A DNA stretch of 64,000 nucleotides from Halobaculum limi (GTDB taxonomy: Archaea; Halobacteriota; Halobacteria; Halobacteriales; Haloferacaceae). The position numbers and the translations under genes were made by a program. The notes beneath the pieces were generated by a model that was not told the origin of the DNA, searched no databases, and saw only the letters and a program-made list of their open reading frames with translations. The stretch lies in the NCBI RefSeq assembly GCF_029490015.1, contig NZ_CP120468.1, forward strand, positions 2,604,001 to 2,668,000, read 5' to 3'. Positions 35,815 through 44,010 of this stretch are shown piece by piece. The first letter of the stretch is position 1. Every line of letters starts with the position of its first letter.

Positions 35815-36606
35815 TCACACGCGACGGTAGTCCCCGAGACGCGTCCCGTCGAGGAGGTACGCCTCCGCCGACGCGAACCCGTCGGGGAGAAACGGCGCGA
35901 GGAAGCCCTGTCCGTCGACGTTCACCCACGTCCCGCCCGAGCGGTCGTTGAACGCCGGGAACACGATCAGTTCGGGGTCGCGCCAGTCGACGCCCGCGAG
36001 GTCGACCGCGTCCGCGAACGCCGCGCGGTCGAGCGCCCCTCTGAGCCACGCCTTCTCCGCGCGGCCGCCGCCGACGGCGTCCTCCAGTCGGACCGCCGGG
36101 TGTTCGTGACCCATACAGATCACGTCCGCGCCGAGCACCTCGGGCGCGGGCCAGGTGTGCCCGTGGACGATTCCCACGTCGCCGACGCGTGCGCCGCCGG
36201 GTGGCGTCACAGTTAGCCGGTCGCCGAACTCGTCGGCGAGGCCGGGGTCGTGGTTGCCGACTGCGAGCGTCACCGGGACGCCGACGGCCGACAAGAGCGC
36301 GTCAAGTTCAGCCGTCTCGGCGTCGCCCGCGCCGCCGATCCGGTGGCCTAAGTCGCCGAGGACGACGAGACGGTCGGCGTCGGTTCGAACGAGCAGATCG
36401 AGGACGCGGTCACGTCGTTCGTCGCCCGCGCTGTCGAGTTCGACGCCGCGTTCGTACCGCAGTCCCGCTTCGATACCCGCGTGGTAGTCGGCGAGCAACA
36501 GCGCGGTCTCCCCACCCAGGTCGGCAGTCGCGGCCGGTTCGTCGGGGATCGGTTCGACGAGTGGCCGCGCGTGTCGGTCGCCGCGTCTGCCACCGCCGGC
36601 GGGCAT
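35815..36606 (-). CDS. RPA-operon metallophosphoesterase
   Basis: A 263-aa calcineurin-like phosphoesterase: LLLADYHAGIEAGL (D-x-H motif), LVVLGDLGHRIGG (GD motif), LAVGNHDPGLAD (GNHD), and VHGHTWPAPEV with GHEHPAV as late His ligands. All metal ligands are present. The family includes the MJ0037-like archaeal enzymes with no proven substrate. It is the third gene of the RPA operon; the phosphoesterase of such operons is called rpe in Haloferax and ral in Halobacterium. Its ATG overlaps the TGA of the RPA-associated gene (ATGA). A role in DNA repair is implied by the conserved operon only. Confidence 0.88.
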   Translation of the reverse strand: MPAGGGRRGDRHARPLVEPIPDEPAATADLGGETALLLADYHAGIEAGLRYERGVELDSAGDERRDRVLDLLVRTDADRLVVLGDLGHRIGGAGDAETAELDALLSAVGVPVTLAVGNHDPGLADEFGDRLTVTPPGGARVGDVGIVHGHTWPAPEVLGADVICMGHEHPAVRLEDAVGGGRAEKAWLRGALDRAAFADAVDLAGVDWRDPELIVFPAFNDRSGGTWVNVDGQGFLAPFLPDGFASAEAYLLDGTRLGDYRRV

Positions 36607-38450
36607 CAGATGGCCTTGAGCGTCCCGTCGGTCGGCTCGAAGCACATCCCACTCATCAACGCGCCGTCGATGGCCTCCTCCACGTCGTCCTCTGCGGCAC
36701 CGTAGCGGTCGACCGCCGCCGCGACGACCGCGTCGTGGTCGGCACCGTCGCCGTCGTCGAGTTCGGCCATCAGGTCGACGACCGCGTCCTCGAGGTCGAC
36801 GTCGGCGGCGTCGGCCGTCTCCTCGGCCGCGTCGTCCGCCGGCGTCGTGTCGGTCGCCGGTTCGGTGGCGGCGGCCGCCGGTTCGGGTTCGGTGTCGGGG
36901 TCGTCGCTTACGTCGCGGTCTTCCTCGGGTGCGACCTCCTCGGGGTCGGGCGTCTCGATGCCCGCCTCACCGGGGTCGGGAACTTCGCTCCCGGTGGCGA
37001 ACTCCACGCCGTGTTCCTCCTCGACCTCGCGGCGCTCCTCGTCGGAGAGGGCGTCCTCGAAGTCTTCGGGGTCTGCGTCCGGGTCGACCGCGGGCGCGTC
37101 GTCTGCGTCGTCACTCGACTCCGTGTCCTCGAAGTCGCCGAGGCCGTCGTCGGTGTCCTCGAAGTCACCCAGTCCGCCGAGGTCGTCGCCGTCGGACTCG
37201 ACCGGCTCTGGTTCTGCTCCCGCGCTGGGGTCGACCTCCGCGGCCGCGGCGTCGTCGGTGTCAGAGCCGACGGCTTCAGCCGGTTCGCTCGCCGTGTCTG
37301 CGGCAGTCGTCGCGTCGGATTCGGTGGGCGTCTCGGTGAGCGAGTCGGTGGACGCCGCGGCGTCGGTCGCTTCGGACGCGGCAGTCGACGTGGACTCCGC
37401 GCTCGTGGCGGAGTCGCTCGTCTCGGCCGCCGTGTCGTCGGTCCCGGTCGCAGTCGCGGATTCGACCGGCTCAGGCTCTGCCCCCGCGCCGGGGTCGGCC
37501 TCTGCGACGTCCGCCGTCGAGGGTTCGTCGCCGACTGCCTCCGCGGGTTCGGCAGCGGATTCAGTCTCCGTCGCGGCGTCGGAGTCCGCCGTCATCGAGT
37601 CGGTCGAGGCGGCGGCGTCGGTGTCGGCCGCCGCGGGTTCCGCGTCGGCCTGCGCTGTCGTGTCGACCGCGTCCACCGCGTCGACAGAGACGCTCGCACC
37701 TGCGACGTCGTACGGTACGTCCGGGAGCGGGCCCAGCGCCGCTTCGCCGCGGTCGCCGGGGTCGGCGGTCAGGTCGCGCACCTGGTCGCGCTCGTCAGCG
37801 ACGACCTCTAGCGCGTCGACGGCGAGTGTCCGCACCGCTTCCAGATACCGTGTTCCGGTGTCGTAGTGATCGATAGCGAGCGGGATTCCCGACGCCAGCG
37901 CCGTCGGCACGCCCGCGTTCTCCAGTCGTTCGCGAAGTGCATCGCCACGCTCCTCCGCCTCCAGCGCCGCCGCGAACACCGCGATGCGCCGGAGCGTCGC
38001 CTCCGCTGCGGAGACGGTCCAGCGGTCGCGCGTGTCGGCGTCGACGGTGGCGAAACTCTCCGGGCGGACCGACGTGTACACCAAGTCGGAATCTTCCGGT
38101 TGGAAGGTACGCGCCTTCCCGGTGAGCGCGACGAACGCGGGCGGCGACGTGCGGTCGAGGAACGCCATCTCGTCGGGCTGGTACTGCCCGGCGTAGGTGA
38201 CGAACGCGCCTGTCGGGTCGACGACGCGTCCGCGGAGCGTCTGCTCGTTGACCGTCTCCACTTCGGTCAGCACGCCGACGGTGAACAGGCGGTTGACGCG
38301 CAGGCCGGTCGGCGTCACGACGTAGTTGGGGGCGCGCTCCTCGTCGCTCTCGGAGTAGTCGAAGTCGGCGTCGTCGAACTCCGCGGCGAAGATGCGGTGG
38401 GCCACCTCGCGGGTGCCCGGCCCGCCGTCGCCGCCGTCGCTGGAACTCAC
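36606..38450 (-). CDS. rpap: RPA-associated protein (RPAP) with long acidic repeat region
   Basis: Partner of the haloarchaeal single-stranded DNA-binding protein RPA (COG3390 family). In the 614-aa protein residues about 12-240 are an OB-fold domain plus helices (REVAHRIFAAEFDDADFDYS, TPTGLRVNRLFTVGVLTEVE, GAFVTYAGQYQPDEMAFLD). Residues about 255-545 are a disordered Asp/Glu/Ala/Ser/Thr region with internal repeats. Residues about 550-614 are a winged-helix-like domain (LEDAVVDLMAELDDGDGADH, ALMSGMCFEPTDGTLKAI). It starts with GTG, which overlaps the RPA stop (GTGA). Haloferax RPAPs are shorter as I recall; the expansion is in the acidic linker. Confidence 0.88.
   Translation of the reverse strand: MSSSDGGDGGPGTREVAHRIFAAEFDDADFDYSESDEERAPNYVVTPTGLRVNRLFTVGVLTEVETVNEQTLRGRVVDPTGAFVTYAGQYQPDEMAFLDRTSPPAFVALTGKARTFQPEDSDLVYTSVRPESFATVDADTRDRWTVSAAEATLRRIAVFAAALEAEERGDALRERLENAGVPTALASGIPLAIDHYDTGTRYLEAVRTLAVDALEVVADERDQVRDLTADPGDRGEAALGPLPDVPYDVAGASVSVDAVDAVDTTAQADAEPAAADTDAAASTDSMTADSDAATETESAAEPAEAVGDEPSTADVAEADPGAGAEPEPVESATATGTDDTAAETSDSATSAESTSTAASEATDAAASTDSLTETPTESDATTAADTASEPAEAVGSDTDDAAAAEVDPSAGAEPEPVESDGDDLGGLGDFEDTDDGLGDFEDTESSDDADDAPAVDPDADPEDFEDALSDEERREVEEEHGVEFATGSEVPDPGEAGIETPDPEEVAPEEDRDVSDDPDTEPEPAAAATEPATDTTPADDAAEETADAADVDLEDAVVDLMAELDDGDGADHDAVVAAAVDRYGAAEDDVEEAIDGALMSGMCFEPTDGTLKAI
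37194..37619 (-). repeat. Two degenerate 55-58-residue repeats inside the RPAP linker
   Basis: Protein residues about 278-331 and 363-419 share DAAASTDS, SEPAEAVG/AEPAEAVG and DP-AGAEPEPVES in the same order. A shorter LGDFEDT repeat (427-433 and 437-443) follows. The bases share the corresponding blocks. Expansion by unequal recombination of GC-rich coding DNA is likely. Confidence 0.6.
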
Positions 38451-39712
38451 GCGCCCACCTCCGTGAGCACGGCACGCGCACGCGCTGCGGGGTCGTCCGC
38501 CGACAGGTCGAACTCGCTGGCGTCGAGGTTCGCACCGTACTCGTCGACCGAGAGGTGTCCGCGCACGCGGAACTCCCGTCCGACCAGTTGCTCGGCGATG
38601 TCGTCGGCGACCACCTCACGACTCATCGCGTCGCGGGCGGCCTCCAGCGCATCGTCCAGCGTGCCGCCGTACACCTCCTCGGTGAGGTCCCGGTCAAGGA
38701 TGGCCGTCACCGTTGCGGTGCCGTCGTCGAGGATGGCCTTCACCCGCAGGTCGTCTTCGGGGTCGACCTGCCCGTGACTGCGGCACTGCCCGTTCTGCAC
38801 GAGGCGGCCACAGTCGGGACATCGCTCGATGAGCCCCGACCCGTCGCGCACCTCGATGACGTTGCCGAGCACCTCCACGTCGTACATCCCGCCGGAGGAG
38901 ACGGCCTCGTCGATGGTGACGCGGGGTGCGTCGTCGCTCACCTCGACGCTCGCGGGCGACACCTCGGTGAACTCCGTGAGGTTGACCGACGGGACGCCGC
39001 GGAACTCCCGAACGTACACGTCTTCCATTCGGAGTTCCGCGCCCTCCGTCACCTCGGGGCGGGCCTGCCAGTCGGTAAAGGGGAGGCGTCCGGACTCGTC
39101 ACCGAGGACGCCCGAGTGGATGGTCGTCTCGCCGTCGCGCCCGTCGATGGTGCGCTGTTCGAGTTCGAGCACCTTCGCCTCGACTGTGCGCCCGCGGTCG
39201 CCCGCCTCTAACTCGACGAGGTCGCGGTCGCCGCCTACCTCGTAGGGCACGTCGAGCGCCTCGGATTCGAGTGCCACCGACGACGACTCGCCGATGTTGA
39301 GTTCGGGTTCGCCCTCCCACTCACGGACGCCCGCGTTGCCGATAGTGACGGTGTCGCCGGGTTCGAAGCCGAAGTCTTGCCACGCGGTGTAGGAGACCAC
39401 ACCCGTCTCGTCGGCGAGTTCGCCCTCGCGGATGACGGTGTCGTCGCCCTGGTAGCGGATGGAGCGCTTGCCGACCGTCAGCACGCGCGCGGTGACGGTG
39501 ACGTTGCCCGAGTCGGCCGTGATGTCGCCGATGTCGACGGTCGTCGGGGAGGCGTCACCGCCGCCCCCGCCGCCGTACTTCCGACGGACTGACTGTTTGG
39601 CCTCGTCGATGGGGACGCTGTACTCCAGCAGGTTCTCCAAGTCGCGTTTGACCTCCTCTTTGTCTTCGCCGAGAGCGGAGGCGAGCTCCTCGGCGTGTGC
39701 GTCGATGTCCAT
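38447..39712 (-). CDS. rpa: Replication protein A (RPA1-type, OB folds plus zinc finger)
   Basis: Single-stranded DNA-binding protein for replication and repair. In the 421-aa protein a helical N-terminus (MDIDAHAEELASALGEDKEE) precedes three OB folds at about residues 58-145, 165-255 and 265-410. A zinc finger C298-x2-C301-x8-C310-x2-H313 (ERCPDCGRLVQNGQCRSHG) is embedded in the third. This arrangement matches haloarchaeal RPA1. The start at 39712 is chosen over an ATG 42 nt upstream, as MDIDAHAEEL is the conserved beginning. The GTG start of rpap overlaps its stop, and the three-gene operon rpa-rpap-phosphoesterase is complete. Confidence 0.93.
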   Translation of the reverse strand: MDIDAHAEELASALGEDKEEVKRDLENLLEYSVPIDEAKQSVRRKYGGGGGGDASPTTVDIGDITADSGNVTVTARVLTVGKRSIRYQGDDTVIREGELADETGVVSYTAWQDFGFEPGDTVTIGNAGVREWEGEPELNIGESSSVALESEALDVPYEVGGDRDLVELEAGDRGRTVEAKVLELEQRTIDGRDGETTIHSGVLGDESGRLPFTDWQARPEVTEGAELRMEDVYVREFRGVPSVNLTEFTEVSPASVEVSDDAPRVTIDEAVSSGGMYDVEVLGNVIEVRDGSGLIERCPDCGRLVQNGQCRSHGQVDPEDDLRVKAILDDGTATVTAILDRDLTEEVYGGTLDDALEAARDAMSREVVADDIAEQLVGREFRVRGHLSVDEYGANLDASEFDLSADDPAARARAVLTEVGA

Positions 39713-39882
39713 GTGTTCCGGTGAATGATACCTCCCGACCCCTGTTAAACTCACCGTGCGTGAGTGGTTTGGCGAGTGGCTCGCTGGGTCAACGAACGCG
39801 AGCGAACCGACGCCGAACGCGGTCGTGCGCGAATGACGCCCACGCGGAGAGGGTTCCTTGGTTGTGGTGTCGTGTATGTCGT

Positions 39883-40575
39883 ATGGACCTCACTCGACGG
39901 TCGACGCTCGCCGGACTCGGTGTCGTCGGCCTCGGCACGCTCGCGGGCTGTCTCGGCGGGGCAGGCGGCACCGGGAGCGGCGACTCCGGCGGCGATTCGG
40001 GTGGCGGCGGCACGCCTATCGACGCCCACCCGGCGGCGGCCGGACTCGCCGACCAACCGACGCTCGGGGCGGCCGACGCGGGCGCGACTATCGTCGCCTT
40101 CGAAGACCCGTCTTGCCCCACCTGCCGCAACTTCGAGCAGAACGCCGGGGCGCGACTGAAATCCGGCCCGGTCGCGGACGGCGACCTCCGCTTCGTCTCT
40201 CGGGTGTACCCGATCATCTACCCGTGGGGCAAGCCCGCGGTCCAGGCGCTCGAGGCTACGTACGCCCGCGACGCCGACGCCTACTGGGACCTGTTCGACC
40301 ACTACTTCGAGTCGCAGGGCCAGTTCGACACCGACAACGTCCTCGACCGAACGGAGTCGTACCTGGCTGCGAACACCGACCTCGACGCCGCGGGCGTCGT
40401 CGCCGACGCAGAGGCGAAGGCGTACGACGACGCGGTGCAGGCGGACCTCGACGCGGGCGAGGCCGCGGGTGCGAGTCGGACGCCGACGTTGTACCTGTAC
40501 CGCGACGGCGCGTACGTCACGGTCGCCTCGGGCAACGTGAGCTACGAGACTATCACCTCCGCGCTCCAACTGTGA
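39883..40575 (+). CDS. Tat-exported lipoprotein with DsbA-like thioredoxin fold
   Basis: A 230-aa protein. The N-terminus MDLTRRSTLAGLGVVGLGTL followed by AGC (C23) is a twin-arginine signal with a lipobox. A Gly/Ser linker leads to a DsbA-like domain with the active site DPSCPTCRNFEQ (C78, C81), then YPIIYPWGKPAVQALEATYA and GASRTPTLYLYRDGA with the cis-Pro. It is therefore an extracellular, membrane-anchored thiol oxidoreductase. The ATG at 39883 is chosen because upstream in-frame codons lack a signal sequence. The membrane protein with a CAAC motif starts 17 nt after its stop. Confidence 0.9.
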   Translation: MDLTRRSTLAGLGVVGLGTLAGCLGGAGGTGSGDSGGDSGGGGTPIDAHPAAAGLADQPTLGAADAGATIVAFEDPSCPTCRNFEQNAGARLKSGPVADGDLRFVSRVYPIIYPWGKPAVQALEATYARDADAYWDLFDHYFESQGQFDTDNVLDRTESYLAANTDLDAAGVVADAEAKAYDDAVQADLDAGEAAGASRTPTLYLYRDGAYVTVASGNVSYETITSALQL

Positions 40576-40591
40576 CCCGAGTGATCGACAG

Positions 40592-41266
40592 ATGAGCAAC
40601 ACGAACCGACTCACACGCGTCCGGCGGCGGTACGGCCTGCCGCGGCTCCCCTCCTCGCGCGGCGACCTCCGCCTCGTCGCGCGGACGGTCAGACTCGTCC
40701 TCGGCGTGCCCGCCTACGCAGTCGGCGCGGTCGTCGTCGCGGTGGTGGCGCTGTCGGGGTTCGTCCTCTCGCAGAACGTCACGCTCGTTCGCGACTTAGT
40801 GATCGGTGGGTCGCTCCCGCTTGATGCGCGGGCGACCATCCTCGTCGAGCAGTACCCGTTCGTCGGCACCTCTTTCGAACCGCTCGCGGGGTTCATGCTC
40901 GTCCTGATCGCCGTCCTCACCGGCGCGAACGTCGCCGTCGCCGCGTACCATCTTCGCGAGAACGGCATTCTCGGCGGCGGCGACAGAGACCAAGCCAGCG
41001 CGAGCAACGCCGCGGGCGGCGCGGGCGGTGCGGGGAGCGTCCTCGGCGTGTTCCTCGGCGCACTCGGCGCTGGGTGTGCCGCCTGCGGGTCGGCCGTCCT
41101 CGTCGGTGTCCTCTCGCTGGTCGGTGGCTCGGGACTCGTCCTCCTGCTCCCGTTCGAGGGGCTGGAGTTCACCTTGATCGCGTTGGTTCCGCTGGGCCTG
41201 TCGCTGTTCTGGCTGGCCGACGGGATGCGTGGCGCGGAGATTCGTGGCTGTCCGGTCGACATCTGA
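40592..41266 (+). CDS. Polytopic membrane protein with intramembrane CxxC
   Basis: A 224-aa protein with about five helices: about 28-60, 90-120, 147-168 and 168-188 (interrupted by Gly), and 193-212. The segment FLGALGAGCAACGSAVLVG places a CxxC pair (C162, C165) inside or at the edge of a helix. This resembles the GxGCxxCG motif of other small membrane proteins found near thioredoxin-fold genes, but not VKOR or DsbB as I know them. Located 17 nt after a secreted DsbA-like lipoprotein, it may recycle or receive electrons from it; this is inference. No family name is assigned. Confidence 0.78.
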   Translation: MSNTNRLTRVRRRYGLPRLPSSRGDLRLVARTVRLVLGVPAYAVGAVVVAVVALSGFVLSQNVTLVRDLVIGGSLPLDARATILVEQYPFVGTSFEPLAGFMLVLIAVLTGANVAVAAYHLRENGILGGGDRDQASASNAAGGAGGAGSVLGVFLGALGAGCAACGSAVLVGVLSLVGGSGLVLLLPFEGLEFTLIALVPLGLSLFWLADGMRGAEIRGCPVDI

Positions 41267-41304
41267 AAACGGGGCGGCTGTGGCGTCCGCTCGCGTGATC
41301 GAGG

Positions 41305-41613
41305 TCAGTCGTAGGTGATCCGCACTAACGCGAGCAATGCGACCGTCTCCAGTACGTGCAGCGTCACCATCGCGCGCCACGCGACCGGCGGCACGGCCGA
41401 GGAGAACCACGCCGACAGCGTCGGGTCGACGACGTAGTAGTACAGCGCGACAGCGTTCTCCCCGAACAGCAACAGCGCGAACGTGCTCAGTCCGAACGCG
41501 TGTGAGGAGCGCATCTGGAGGGCGTTTCGACCCCACACCACGAGCAGCGCCGCCAGGAGAACGAGATTCGCGCCCGCGGCGATGCGGGCGATCTCCCCCC
41601 ACGGCAGCGACAC
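41305..41613 (-). CDS. Small haloarchaeal membrane protein (three helices)
   Basis: This 102-aa protein starts MSLPWGEIARIAAGANLVLL. It has three hydrophobic helices: about 7-27, 40-61 and 75-97 (AFGLSTFALLLFGENAVALY, WRAMVTLHVLETVALLALVR). No catalytic motif is visible and the function is unknown. Similar three-helix proteins are common in haloarchaea. No clear TATA-like element was seen in the 131 bp upstream, which hold no other recognisable feature. It is convergent with the CxxC membrane protein. Confidence 0.72.
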   Translation of the reverse strand: MSLPWGEIARIAAGANLVLLAALLVVWGRNALQMRSSHAFGLSTFALLLFGENAVALYYYVVDPTLSAWFSSAVPPVAWRAMVTLHVLETVALLALVRITYD

Positions 41614-41744
41614 GGGCTACCTCCCTCCCGGCGGAGCGGTGTGGGTCGGGTGTGTCAGCGGGAGCGCGAGTGTCGACGGCAGTGCGACCGCGTCCCGTCG
41701 GGCGGGGAGGGGCGGGTCGAGCAGACGGCGAGTCGACACGAATA

Positions 41745-43082
41745 CTACTCGACGATGAACTGGCTGGCTATCTCCTGCACCTCGCTCATCGTCCGAGGCT
41801 CGTCGACGGCCATCGGGAATGGCGACTCGACGTTCAACTCGTTGAGTAACGCAGCGTGGCGCGCCTCGACGCCGTGGATGCCGACCGCCGCGCCGAAGAC
41901 GGCGTCGTTGGTGACGGTACCCGCCTGCCCCGCGTACGCGGAGACGCCGGTGTTCTCCAGCGCCCGCGCGACGCCGAGGAACTCAGAGGGGTTCGTGTAG
42001 CCGAAGTCGTACTCGGCCTCCTCGACTGGCGTGCCGCCCAACTGTTCCACCGTGTCCGAGATGGCGCTGACGTGGGCCGCCTCGTGTTCTCCCGCGAGTC
42101 GCAGGTGGTCGGGGACGTTCATCCGCAGTTCCTCGCCGTAGTCGGAGAGGACGCTCGCGTCCATCAGTTCGTCGTCGGAGTACGTCTCCAGTCCCTCGCG
42201 GTAGAAGGCGTTCTCCAAGTGTTCCAGCGTCAGCGCGTAGTTCAGCACGTCCACGTCGCTCACGTCGTTGTCGGCCTTCCGGTCGGCCATCGGTTCGTCT
42301 TCCCCGTCGAGCGGCGCGGGCGAGGACACCTCGCTGGTGATGAACTGTCCGGCGATTTCGAGAATCTCGTCGACCGACTTCGCCTCCTCGACGGCGTTGG
42401 GGTACGGCACCTCGCCGTTGATCAGGTTGAGGAACGAGGCGTGGCGTGCCTCGACGCTCTGGATGCCGGCGGCCGCGCCAAGCACCGCGTTCTGTTTGAT
42501 CGCGGCGGCCGCACCGGTGTAGGCGGCGACGCCGGTGTTCTCCAGCGCCCCGGCGGTCGCGAGGAACTCCGAGGGAGTGGAGTAGCCGAAGTCGTACTCC
42601 GCCTCCTCGACGGGCGTGCCGCCGAGGTCCTCGATGGTCGCGGCGATGGCGTCGACGTGAGCCGCCTCGTGGTCGCCGACGACCGCGAGGTACTCCGGCA
42701 CTTGCATCCGCAGCGTCTCGCTGAACGACGACAGCGAGTCTGCCATCATCAGTTCGTCGTCGGAGTACATCTCCAGCCCTTCGCGGTAGAAGGCGTTCTC
42801 CAGGTGCTCCAGCGTCAGTGCGTAGTTCAGCACGTCGACGTCCGGATTCGGCGGCGCCATCTCCGTCTCCTCTGTCTCCGTCTCGGTATCCATCGGCGCC
42901 TCCGTCTCCATCGGCGTGTCCATCTCGTCTTCCGGGGTCGGCGTCGATCCGCCACCGGAGTTGCCGGCACAGCCAGCGAGGCCGAGTGCGCCGGCGGCCG
43001 CGAGCGCCCCGGAGAACTTCCGGCGAGAGAGTCGGTTGGCGAGCGAGTCGGTCGCGTTCGAGCCGCGTCGTGGGTCCGTCAT
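41745..43082 (-). CDS. Tat lipoprotein with two tandem ferritin-like domains
   Basis: A 445-aa protein. MTDPRRGSNATDSLANRLSR then RKFSGALAAAGALGLAGC gives a Tat signal with a lipobox (C38). An acidic Thr/Glu/Met linker leads to two homologous ferritin-like four-helix domains, about 81-250 and 277-445. Each has LTLEHLENAFYREGLE-YSDDEL, EHEAAHV or DHEAAHV, ALENTGV-AY and VEARHA-LNLIN-like helices with Glu/His positions suited to a di-metal site. The domains share long identical stretches, so the gene arose by an internal duplication. Ferritin_2-like lipoproteins of this kind are poorly characterised; metal binding is inferred. The ATG at 43082 starts directly before the signal peptide. Confidence 0.88.
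   Translation of the reverse strand: MTDPRRGSNATDSLANRLSRRKFSGALAAAGALGLAGCAGNSGGGSTPTPEDEMDTPMETEAPMDTETETEETEMAPPNPDVDVLNYALTLEHLENAFYREGLEMYSDDELMMADSLSSFSETLRMQVPEYLAVVGDHEAAHVDAIAATIEDLGGTPVEEAEYDFGYSTPSEFLATAGALENTGVAAYTGAAAAIKQNAVLGAAAGIQSVEARHASFLNLINGEVPYPNAVEEAKSVDEILEIAGQFITSEVSSPAPLDGEDEPMADRKADNDVSDVDVLNYALTLEHLENAFYREGLETYSDDELMDASVLSDYGEELRMNVPDHLRLAGEHEAAHVSAISDTVEQLGGTPVEEAEYDFGYTNPSEFLGVARALENTGVSAYAGQAGTVTNDAVFGAAVGIHGVEARHAALLNELNVESPFPMAVDEPRTMSEVQEIASQFIVE
42162..42254 (-). repeat. Ferritin-domain repeat, second copy
   Basis: Encodes the DVDVLNYALTLEHLENAFYR segment of the second domain and matches 42747-42842 with about 7 mismatches over 93 bp, mostly third-position. 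This implies either a recent duplication or gene conversion. Confidence 0.75.
42747..42842 (-). repeat. Ferritin-domain repeat, first copy
   Basis: Encodes the same segment of the first domain. One additional Met codon near its end is the only length difference from the second copy. Confidence 0.75.
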
Positions 43083-43317
43083 TGCTACACCTCGACCGAC
43101 CACCTATCAGCATAAGTACCATTTCCGAACTCCGACGTGAGTGGGGCCTGCCTCCGGGCGAACTCTCTCCAAAATTCGTCCAAACAGTCACCACGAGGCG
43201 TCGGGCCGGCCCAGTGTGGGGGCGGTGCGATCACTCGTCACGGCGTGCTTTATGATCTCAGCGAGCGTCTACTAGGTGAGTATCCCCGTCCACCGGCGGG
43301 TCGCTCGGAGCCTTCAC

Positions 43318-43995
43318 ATGTCACAATCCACTCCCAAGACGACGGCCGAACCCAGCGTCGAGTCCACTTCCCGAACCTCCCGAACGAGTCGCGTCCTCGG
43401 CGGCATCGTCGTCGTCCTCGGCCTCGTCCTCCTCGCCGACACCACCGGCCTCGTCGCCGTCGACGGGTTCGAGTTGTTCCTCGCGGGCGCACTCGTCGTC
43501 TACGGCGCGTACCGCCTCGTCAGCGAGCGTGCCCGCCACCTGTTCTGGCCGGGCGCGTTCGTGCTCGTGGGGAGCGGGTGGCTCCTCGTCGAACTCGGCG
43601 TCGTGACCGCCGGGCAGGCGACCGGCTTCTGGCCGCTCCTGCTCGTGCTGTTCGGCGCGTCGCTCCTCCGCGGTCGCGGTCGCCGCTCGGCGTTCGGCTC
43701 TGACGCCATCGTCGTCGCCACCGGTGTCGGTGGCGGCGCGAACGGCGTCACCGCCGTCTTCGACGACGCCCGTCTCGACCTCCGCGGCCTCGAGTTACCC
43801 GACCGTGCGACGGTCGAACCCGTCGCCATCTTCGGTGACGCTGAGGTGGTCGTCCCCGACGACCGCGTCGTCCTCATCCGGTCGACGTCGGTGTTCGGGA
43901 CCGTCCGCGACATGCGGCGCTCGCACCCCACGGGTGAACCCGACCTCGTCATCGACGGGACGGCCATCTTCGGCGACGTGCGGATCACCGACTGA
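43318..43995 (+). CDS. LiaF-like membrane protein
   Basis: A 225-aa protein with four N-terminal membrane helices (RVLGGIVVVLGLVLLADTTG, FELFLAGALVVYGAYRLVSE, WPGAFVLVGSGWLLVELGVV, ATGFWPLLLVLFGASLLRGR). A soluble beta-rich domain follows, with repeated GDAEVVVP-, FGTVR- and FGDVRI-type strands. This domain matches the C-terminal part of LiaF/DUF2154 cell-envelope stress proteins of Gram-positive bacteria. The C-terminus TAIFGDVRITD is typical. No LiaR/LiaS partner is near. A TATA-like GCTTTATGAT at 43247-43256 gives a leader of about 40 nt. Confidence 0.83.
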   Translation: MSQSTPKTTAEPSVESTSRTSRTSRVLGGIVVVLGLVLLADTTGLVAVDGFELFLAGALVVYGAYRLVSERARHLFWPGAFVLVGSGWLLVELGVVTAGQATGFWPLLLVLFGASLLRGRGRRSAFGSDAIVVATGVGGGANGVTAVFDDARLDLRGLELPDRATVEPVAIFGDAEVVVPDDRVVLIRSTSVFGTVRDMRRSHPTGEPDLVIDGTAIFGDVRITD

Positions 43996-44010
43996 CCGCG
44001 CCGGAACCGA

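Noticed and set aside
35775-35815. GGTTCGAGTC segment resembling a tRNA T-loop
   Set aside because: The flanking bases do not form a T-stem, and no acceptor, D or anticodon arm could be found around it.
42162-42842. Mobile element or terminal repeats suggested by the two 93-bp matching blocks
   Set aside because: Both blocks are in frame inside one gene and encode homologous ferritin helices, so they are an internal domain duplication.
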